Shown here: positions 5,797 through 10,565 of the stretch, piece by piece
Layout of the letters: each line of letters opens with the position of its first letter
Numbering within the stretch: position 1 is the stretch's first letter
DNA from: an uncultured Prevotella sp.
GTDB taxonomy: Bacteria; Bacteroidota; Bacteroidia; Bacteroidales; Bacteroidaceae
Direction of reading: 5' to 3'
Length of the DNA: 10,565 bases
NCBI GenBank assembly: GCA_900555035.1
Contig: USJX01000091.1
Coordinates: forward strand, 1-10,565
Made by a program: the position numbers and the translations under genes
The notes under the pieces: generated by a model
Told to the model about the DNA's origin: nothing
The model's input: the letters and a program-made list of their open reading frames with translations, nothing else
The model's database searches: none

Positions 5797-6904
5797 AGCT
5801 AATAATTTTTTCGTTAAAGTTATTTTGTTGGTCAAGCATGAAGCTTACCTTGATAGGCAGTTCGTACATGCTCTTTTTCACACTCTCGTTGAGTCCTTCG
5901 GAGTCTCTCAGTCTCACGGCATCCTTTTCTGTGGTGATGATGATGCGAGGTTGAGGCATAGCCTCGAAGGTTTCGTTGATGCAATCGATGTCCTTGCTCT
6001 TGAAGTGGTGGTGGTCGCCGAAGGAGAGTGACTGCATATCCTTGACCATTGGCTTGAGGTCGTGCTCCATCTGCTTAGGCGATGCGATGCCCGTCAGGAG
6101 GAGTACATGATAGTCTTTCAAACCCGCCAGGTTGGGGTCGATGATTTCTTCCTCTTCCGTGCTTTCGATTTCCTTGGCAGGCAGCAGCTCTCCCGTGAAG
6201 ACTCCCTTGGGTGTATCATAGTTGATGCACGTGAAGTAGAGTTTCTGGAATGGGTAGAGGTTCATCGCCTTGGTGAGTACACGGAATTCCATCGGCTTCA
6301 AGTCCTTTGGACATTTCGTGATGATCACGATGTCGGCTCGGTTCTTTCCGCTCAGAGGCTCACGCAGTCTTCCTGCCGGGAGCATCTTGTCGTAGATGAT
6401 GAGTCGGTGGTAATCTACCAGCAGAATGTTGATGCCTGGTTTTACGTAGCGATGCTGGAAAGCATCGTCGAGCAGTACCACATCCACATCTTTCGTAGCT
6501 TCATCACACTGCAGGTTGTTGATACCTCTTACCCGTTTGGCATCTACAGCCACATAGATGTCGGGGAATTTCTGGTGCATCTGGAATGGCTCGTCGCCAA
6601 TCTCCGGCATTTCCGTATTTTCGTCGGCAAGTACATAGCCGTGGCTCTTGCGTTTGTAGCCACGAGACAGCACGGCAATTTTTCCCTTGTCGTGTAATAA
6701 TCTGATGAGATACTCCACATGTGGAGTCTTTCCTGAACCGCCCACGGTGATGTTGCCCACCGAGATGACGGGTATAGAGAAAGCCCGACTCTTCTTCAAT
6801 CCGATATCGAAGAGCCAGTTGCGGAATCTCACGATACCACCATATATCCAACTCAGTGGTAGCAGCCAATCGTTGATCTTGATAAGATCACCTTCTGTTC
6901 TCAT
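5681..6904 (-). CDS. lpxK: Tetraacyldisaccharide 4'-kinase LpxK
   Basis: LpxK adds the 4'-phosphate to the lipid A disaccharide at the inner membrane, a late step of lipid A synthesis. The 407-residue product has an N-terminal membrane-associating segment (about 12-34), the Walker A loop GGSGKTP (55-61), LSRGYKRK (79-86), DDAFQHR (146-152), LPAGRLREP (175-183), TGIASP (271-276), FGDHHHF (295-301) and TTEKDAVR (324-331). The start ATG has a rare good Shine-Dalgarno sequence. The last 38 residues (370-407), rich in K, R, N and S, are coded by DNA that also codes for the start of pnp; this tail lies beyond the recognisable LpxK domain. Second gene of the operon, 46 bp after sppA. Confidence 0.96.
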   Translation of the reverse strand: MRTEGDLIKINDWLLPLSWIYGGIVRFRNWLFDIGLKKSRAFSIPVISVGNITVGGSGKTPHVEYLIRLLHDKGKIAVLSRGYKRKSHGYVLADENTEMPEIGDEPFQMHQKFPDIYVAVDAKRVRGINNLQCDEATKDVDVVLLDDAFQHRYVKPGINILLVDYHRLIIYDKMLPAGRLREPLSGKNRADIVIITKCPKDLKPMEFRVLTKAMNLYPFQKLYFTCINYDTPKGVFTGELLPAKEIESTEEEEIIDPNLAGLKDYHVLLLTGIASPKQMEHDLKPMVKDMQSLSFGDHHHFKSKDIDCINETFEAMPQPRIIITTEKDAVRLRDSEGLNESVKKSMYELPIKVSFMLDQQNNFNEKIISYVRKNSRNSILAKRKNDHKSEDCNHSGNRSRTISFRNN

Positions 6905-6910
6905 TTCACT

Positions 6911-6918
6911 CTCTCCTT
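6911..6918 (-). promoter_or_regulatory. Shine-Dalgarno site of lpxK
   Basis: AAGGAGAG on the minus strand; its AGGAG core (6913-6917) is 8 nt before the lpxK ATG. It supports the chosen start. Strong sites like this are scarce in Bacteroidetes, and none is seen for the other genes here. Confidence 0.6.
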
Positions 6919-6950
6919 TGTTTCTTATACCTTATTATATATATACACAT

Positions 6951-8735
6951 TTATTGTATGTTCAGTACAAATGGCATGGCTGCCTGTACTGGTTCCTTTT
7001 CCTTCATGGTGCGAATCATCATGAATGGCTTGTAAAGGTCGCCCAGGGTGAGGCGCAACTGCTCGTCGAGATAGTTGCCGCCATTGCCCGATACATCCTG
7101 CATCAGTTGGGTAAACCAATCTGCTGCCAGAGGGTATTCCGCCGTGCCGTAGTCTGACACCTTGGCAAGTTGGGCAGCCTTGGCTACGGCATCGTTCAAA
7201 CTGCCGAAGCCGTCAATCAGCTTGATGTTCTTGGCATCCGTTCCGAGCCAAACTCGTCCCTGTGCTATCTTCTCCACATCGTTCACGTTCATCTTTCTGC
7301 CGTCTGCCACACGCTGGCGGAAGAGGGTATAGCCACGGTTCACGTAGGCTTGCATGTTGGCTATCTCGTCGGCACTCCAAGGACGGGTGCTTCCGGCTCC
7401 GGTGTAGGCACTGTTGCGGTTGGTCTTCACTTCGTCATACTTAAAGCCCAACTTCTTGGTCATCAGTTCGCTGAAGTCTGGCAGGGCACCGAAGATGCCG
7501 ATGCTGCCCGTCAGGGTAGTAGGCTGTGCCATGATGTAGCTGGCTCCCATGCTCATATAGTAAGCACCTGATGCAGCCATGCCGCCCATGGAAACGACAA
7601 CCGGCTTTTTCTTGTTGAGCTGACTCACGGCACGCCAGATCTGTTCTGAGGCATACGCGTCTCCGCCACCCGAATTGATGCGGAGAACCACAGCCTTGAT
7701 GCTCTTGTCATTGCCCAGTTCCTCCAGGTCCTTGATAACATCGGTGCTTACTATCTGCTGTTCGTTGCCGTAAAGGCTAGGAGTAGCTGTGCTCACGATG
7801 CCACCTTGACAGTAATATACGGCAATCTGGTCGCCCATCAGGTTGCTGTTGTCAATAGCTGCGTTTACATCATCCATGGATGCCTGGCTAATCTTCTCGT
7901 CTTCTTTCAGACCCAGCTGTTTCTTCACCACATTTCTAATCTCGTCGTAGTAGCAGAATCCATCCACCATCTTGCGAGATTTCAGCCGTTTGGTATCGTC
8001 AAACACCATCAGGCCGTCGGCATAGTGATTCAGGGAATCCTTGTTGATGCCTCGGCTCTGACTTACATCGGCGAGCACTTTCTTCCAGAGTCCACCTATG
8101 TATCGGGTCACCTGCTCACGGTTGGCATCGCTCATCTTGTCCTCGGTGTATGTTTCGGTGAAGCTCTTGTATTTGCCCACCTTTACCACAGTGAAGTGAA
8201 CGCCAAACTTGGCTGCTACATCTTTTATGAATTGTGGCTGTGAAGCGATGCCATGCCAGTCGATATGTCCCTCAGGATTCACATACACCTTGTTGGCGAT
8301 GGAAGCGAGGTAATATCCGCCCTGTGTGTAGTTGTCGCCGTATGCGATGATCCACTTTCCGCTCTTCTTGAAGTCGGCCAGAGCATCACGTATCTCTTGC
8401 AGGGTTGCGTAATCGGTGGCGAGGATGCCTGTTTCCAGATAGATGCCCTTTACCTTATCTTCAGTCTTAGCCTTTTTGATGGCTGAGAGAATATCGTTCA
8501 TACCTAGGTTGTTGAACTTGTTGCCCGTAAGTTGTCCCAACCAGTCGTCTTCTGCTCTGTCGTCGATTTGACCTTGCAGTTTCAGTACCATCACCGAATT
8601 ATCTGCCAGTGAAGGCTTGCTGCTACTACTGAGTACCATGCCCATCAGGCAGATGAATGCGAGAATCGTCATGATGATTCCGAAACCGAAAATACCAATG
8701 ATGGTAGCTGCTACGTTTTTGAAAAACTGCTTCAT
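6951..8735 (-). CDS. sppA: Signal peptide peptidase SppA, long (67K) type
   Basis: Membrane-anchored serine protease of family S49 with a Ser-Lys dyad, which degrades cleaved signal peptides at the cytoplasmic membrane. The 594 residues have one N-terminal transmembrane helix (about 11-35), then two tandem ClpP-like domains, as in the E. coli 618-residue enzyme. The general base is probably K190 in VGKYKSFTE, and the nucleophile S389 in GGMAASGAYYMS; their spacing (199) agrees with E. coli K209/S409 (200). INSGGGDA (353-360) and LTGSIGIFG (408-416) are also typical. It is the first gene of a leftward run with lpxK, pnp and thiL, and has its own promoter, so it probably leads the operon. The four functions have no obvious biochemical link. 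Confidence 0.96.
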   Translation of the reverse strand: MKQFFKNVAATIIGIFGFGIIMTILAFICLMGMVLSSSSKPSLADNSVMVLKLQGQIDDRAEDDWLGQLTGNKFNNLGMNDILSAIKKAKTEDKVKGIYLETGILATDYATLQEIRDALADFKKSGKWIIAYGDNYTQGGYYLASIANKVYVNPEGHIDWHGIASQPQFIKDVAAKFGVHFTVVKVGKYKSFTETYTEDKMSDANREQVTRYIGGLWKKVLADVSQSRGINKDSLNHYADGLMVFDDTKRLKSRKMVDGFCYYDEIRNVVKKQLGLKEDEKISQASMDDVNAAIDNSNLMGDQIAVYYCQGGIVSTATPSLYGNEQQIVSTDVIKDLEELGNDKSIKAVVLRINSGGGDAYASEQIWRAVSQLNKKKPVVVSMGGMAASGAYYMSMGASYIMAQPTTLTGSIGIFGALPDFSELMTKKLGFKYDEVKTNRNSAYTGAGSTRPWSADEIANMQAYVNRGYTLFRQRVADGRKMNVNDVEKIAQGRVWLGTDAKNIKLIDGFGSLNDAVAKAAQLAKVSDYGTAEYPLAADWFTQLMQDVSGNGGNYLDEQLRLTLGDLYKPFMMIRTMKEKEPVQAAMPFVLNIQ

Positions 8736-8761
8736 AATCCTAATAGTTTTATATTTTTCTG

Positions 8762-8792
8762 CAAATTTAGTAAAAAAGGAGCAAACGGCAAA
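8762..8792 (-). promoter_or_regulatory. Promoter of the sppA-lpxK-pnp-thiL operon
   Basis: On the minus strand, TAAATTTG (8762-8769) lies 19 bp after TTTG (8789-8792). The transcript would start around 8755-8758, leaving a leader of about 20 nt before the sppA ATG. A second promoter inside the operon is not visible. Confidence 0.75.
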
Positions 8793-8834
8793 GGGTTTTG
8801 TACAAAATAACCGAAAATTGACGAAAATATAACA

Positions 8835-8863
8835 TTGTATTAACGAAAAAATGCGTAACTTTG
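8835..8863 (+). promoter_or_regulatory. Promoter of the dual-domain esterase gene
   Basis: TAACTTTG (8856-8863) is preceded by TTG (8835-8837) with an 18-bp spacer, slightly shorter than at the other promoters. Transcription should begin around 8868-8871, 20 to 25 nt before the ATG. It is divergent from the sppA promoter in the 156-bp gap. Confidence 0.75.
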
Positions 8864-8891
8864 CACTCGGAACTTAAAAATTAAATACGGA

Positions 8892-10301
8892 ATGAAAAGA
8901 TTTCTAGCTTTGTCGTTGGTGGCTTGTGCCTCCTTGACGATGTTTGCGCAATCAACAGCGCGCAAGTTCGTGCTAAAGAATAGTACGGATGGTAAGAGTG
9001 AACTCACCTGTTATCTGCCACAGAATCCTAGCGGTCGTGCCGTGGTAGATTGTCCCGGAGGCGGATATTCTCATCTCGCCATGGAGCATGAGGGACATCA
9101 GTGGTCTGAGTATTTCAACAAGCAGGGCATTGCCTATTTCGTTTTGAAATATCGTATGCCGAATGGTGACCGCAACATCCCTTTGAGTGATGCATATAAG
9201 GCGATGCGTACGGTGAGAGACAGTGCAGCCGTATGGCATATCAATAAGGAGGATGTGGGTATCATGGGCTTCTCTGCTGGCGGCCATCTGGCTTCATCGG
9301 TGAGTACCCATGCAGAGTATGATGCACGTCCTAACTTCTCCATCCTCTTCTATCCTGTAATCTCGATGGATGAGCGCATTACCCACAAGGGTTCCTGCGT
9401 CAACTTCCTGGGTGAGGAACGCAAGACCAATGCCGGTCTAGTAAGGGAATGGTCTAACGACAAGGCTGTCCGTCGCCATCTTACTCCTCGTGCCATCATC
9501 CTGATGTCGAGCGATGATGAGGTGGTTCCACCAGTAACCAACGGTGTGGCTTATTATTCAGCGATGAGAAATGAGGGCAATGAATGCACCATGCACGTTT
9601 ATCCAACCTGCGGTCATGGCTGGGGCTTCCGTGATGCGGCCCATGGTTTTCCATATCATGAGCAGATGCTGACCGACCTTACCTGCTGGCTCAACAGTTT
9701 CAAGGCACCGAAGGAGGATGCCATCCGTGTGGCTTGCATCGGTAATTCCATCACTGATGGCTTTGGCATCGGAATGGCACCTGCAAAGGGCTATCCTGCT
9801 CAGTTGCAGAAGAAGTTGGGTGATAAATATGAGGTGAAGAACTTCGGTGTTTCTGCCCGTACGATGATGAATAAGGGCGATTTGCCTTATATGAACGAGT
9901 TGGCATGGAGAGATGCGCAGGCTTTCAATCCAGACATTGTGATAGTCAAGCTGGGAACCAATGACAGCAAGACTCACAATTGGGCACACGGGGCAGATGA
10001 ATATCGCCAGAGCATGCAGGCGATGATAGATACCCTGAAGGCTTTGCCAAGCAAGCCAAAAATCTATCTCTGTTCTCCGATTCCTGCCTTTAAGGATAGC
10101 TGGACCATCAGTGATAGCATTATCGTAAATGGCGAAATGCCAATCATTAAGAAGCTTGCCAAGAAGAATAAATGCCAGTTCATCGATCTCCATACTTCCT
10201 ACACCTATGGTGATATGATGTTGAAAGATGGTATTCATCCGAATGCCAAGGGAGCTGAGAAGATGGCAAATATCATTTTTGAAGCTATTGAGAAAAAATA
10301 A
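8892..10301 (+). CDS. Secreted two-domain esterase: alpha/beta hydrolase + SGNH hydrolase
   Basis: A 469-residue protein with a signal peptide (1-19, cut before Q20). Residues about 38-270 form an alpha/beta hydrolase of the acetyl-esterase type: oxyanion segment CPGGGYSHLA (54-63), nucleophile S128 in GFSAGG, probable acid D208 or D209 in SSDDEVVP, and H242 in CGHGWG. Residues about 277-469 form an SGNH/GDSL hydrolase: block I GNSITDG with S286, G319 in NFGVSART, LGTND with N357, and DGIH with D446/H449. Both catalytic sets look complete. Such proteins commonly remove acetyl groups from plant polysaccharides; a pectin or xylan substrate is inference, helped slightly by the GH28 gene 5.4 kb away. 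LVAC at 9-12 resembles a lipobox but lies very early, so signal peptidase I export is more likely. Confidence 0.9.
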   Translation: MKRFLALSLVACASLTMFAQSTARKFVLKNSTDGKSELTCYLPQNPSGRAVVDCPGGGYSHLAMEHEGHQWSEYFNKQGIAYFVLKYRMPNGDRNIPLSDAYKAMRTVRDSAAVWHINKEDVGIMGFSAGGHLASSVSTHAEYDARPNFSILFYPVISMDERITHKGSCVNFLGEERKTNAGLVREWSNDKAVRRHLTPRAIILMSSDDEVVPPVTNGVAYYSAMRNEGNECTMHVYPTCGHGWGFRDAAHGFPYHEQMLTDLTCWLNSFKAPKEDAIRVACIGNSITDGFGIGMAPAKGYPAQLQKKLGDKYEVKNFGVSARTMMNKGDLPYMNELAWRDAQAFNPDIVIVKLGTNDSKTHNWAHGADEYRQSMQAMIDTLKALPSKPKIYLCSPIPAFKDSWTISDSIIVNGEMPIIKKLAKKNKCQFIDLHTSYTYGDMMLKDGIHPNAKGAEKMANIIFEAIEKK

Positions 10302-10327
10302 AAAGTTTTTGCAAATCATCTATCACC

Positions 10328-10458
10328 CATCACGATTTTCAGGAAGAAATCGGGTAAGGTGTTAATAATTAAAGAATTATATGCGTGACAGATACTTAAA
10401 ATCGGGAATTTATCCCTCACGCATCCCTCACGATTTGGGCTTCATCCCTCACGATTTT
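10328..10458. repeat. Cluster of ATCCCTCACG direct repeats
   Basis: Three exact copies of ATCCCTCACG begin at 10412, 10423 and 10444, so they are spaced 11 and 21 bp apart, about one and two helical turns. The last two continue into ATTT, and a partial copy (CATCACGATTTT) is at 10328-10339. ATGCGTGA at 10381-10388 is an exact inverted match to TCACGCAT at 10417-10424. AAATCGGG occurs at 10347-10354 and 10399-10406. This may be a protein-binding array, a dispersed intergenic repeat or the edge of a larger element beyond the window. Confidence 0.75.
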
Positions 10459-10518
10459 GCCTATGCTGTTAAGCAAAAAGGCTTTTTTGCGATTGAAACT
10501 GGCTTCATTTGCCTTTGA
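10381..10518 (+). CDS. Possible small ORF (45 codons), unrecognised
   Basis: ATG at 10381 opens a 45-codon frame ending in TGA at 10516-10518. It reads MRDRYLKSGIYPSR at the start and contains the motif IPHD twice, because it runs through the ATCCCTCACG repeats. It has no signal peptide, membrane segment or known motif, and no promoter or ribosome-binding site stands out upstream. A probable terminator (10459-10488) sits inside it, which argues against translation. I do not recognise it; it is more likely a chance reading of repeat DNA than a real gene. Confidence 0.2.
   Translation: MRDRYLKSGIYPSRIPHDLGFIPHDFAYAVKQKGFFAIETGFICL
10459..10488 (+). terminator. Probable intrinsic terminator downstream of the esterase gene
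   Basis: GCCT (10459-10462) pairs with AGGC (10479-10482) and TGCT (10464-10467) with AGCA (10472-10475) around a GTTA loop, with an asymmetric internal loop, followed by six T residues (10483-10488). It lies about 160 bp beyond the esterase stop codon, so the mRNA would carry the repeat cluster in its 3' untranslated region. Confidence 0.6.
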
Positions 10519-10565
10519 AGTAAGCTTTATTTCAAATTGGTTTGAGGCTTAGATAAAGTTTACGT

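Noticed and set aside
5797..5835. Longer PNP start adding 13 residues
   Set aside because: The added residues are unlike the family, whereas ATG at 5796 gives the usual length and N terminus.
5681..5835. Frameshift or fusion of lpxK and pnp
   Set aside because: Both genes have complete domains and their own start and stop codons, so an overlap explains the data without assuming an error.
6450..6467. Seven-bp inverted repeat with GGAA loop inside lpxK
   Set aside because: Short arms of this kind are expected by chance in 10 kb, and no T-run or other signal accompanies it.
8892..8950. Lipoprotein signal (LVAC at residues 9-12) in the esterase
   Set aside because: The cysteine comes too early, and the hydrophobic stretch continues to a good signal peptidase I site at FA-Q; the residues after Cys lack the acidic export signal of Bacteroidetes surface lipoproteins.
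10412..10453. CRISPR array made of the ATCCCTCACG repeats
   Set aside because: Repeats are only 10-14 bp with spacers of 1 to 11 bp, and there are no cas genes; this does not fit a CRISPR array.
1..10565. Mobile element, defence island or novel multi-gene system
   Set aside because: All long frames belong to known families with normal motifs, and no transposase, integrase, terminal inverted repeats or att-like duplications were found at the two tRNA genes within the window.

Overview
The window looks like chromosomal DNA from a Bacteroidales member, most likely of the Prevotella/Segatella type. Four things point there: repeated promoters of the Bacteroidetes TTTG-N19/20-TAnnTTTG form (three of them with the identical core GTACCTTTGCA on the minus strand), few Shine-Dalgarno sites, a tRNA-Phe without encoded CCA, and the gene run sppA-lpxK-pnp-thiL, an arrangement I recall from Bacteroidales genomes. 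This identification is by eye; no database search was possible.

Layout, left to right. 1-52 is the 5' part of a tRNA-Ser(UGA) on the minus strand, cut by the window edge. 53-383 has no protein gene; it holds the tRNA-Ser promoter and a compact promoter-hairpin-terminator unit that looks like a roughly 65-nt small RNA. thyX (minus) and trmO (plus) are divergent across an 85 to 110-bp promoter region. trmO converges on a secreted GH28 pectinase-type gene (minus), and a good intrinsic terminator for that gene lies inside trmO. Next come tRNA-Phe with its own promoter and UUCG-loop terminator, then the leftward operon sppA > lpxK > pnp > thiL (8735 to 3797). lpxK and pnp overlap by 116 bp in different frames. 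A heptanucleotide tandem repeat and a long hairpin lie between pnp and thiL. Divergent from sppA is a secreted two-domain esterase (alpha/beta hydrolase plus SGNH hydrolase). The last 264 bp hold a cluster of ATCCCTCACG direct repeats, a possible 45-codon ORF and a terminator.

Functionally, most of the window is housekeeping: dTMP synthesis (ThyX), tRNA modification (TrmO), thiamine diphosphate synthesis (ThiL), purine salvage (PNP), lipid A synthesis (LpxK) and envelope proteolysis (SppA). The accessory content is two exported carbohydrate-active enzymes, a GH28 and a double-domain esterase, which could act together on acetylated pectin; they are not in one operon and no SusC/SusD genes are present. 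I see no defence system, mobile element or CRISPR array. The items most worth a second look are the small-RNA unit, the 3' repeat cluster, the dual-domain esterase, the antisense-embedded terminator and the lpxK/pnp overlap.
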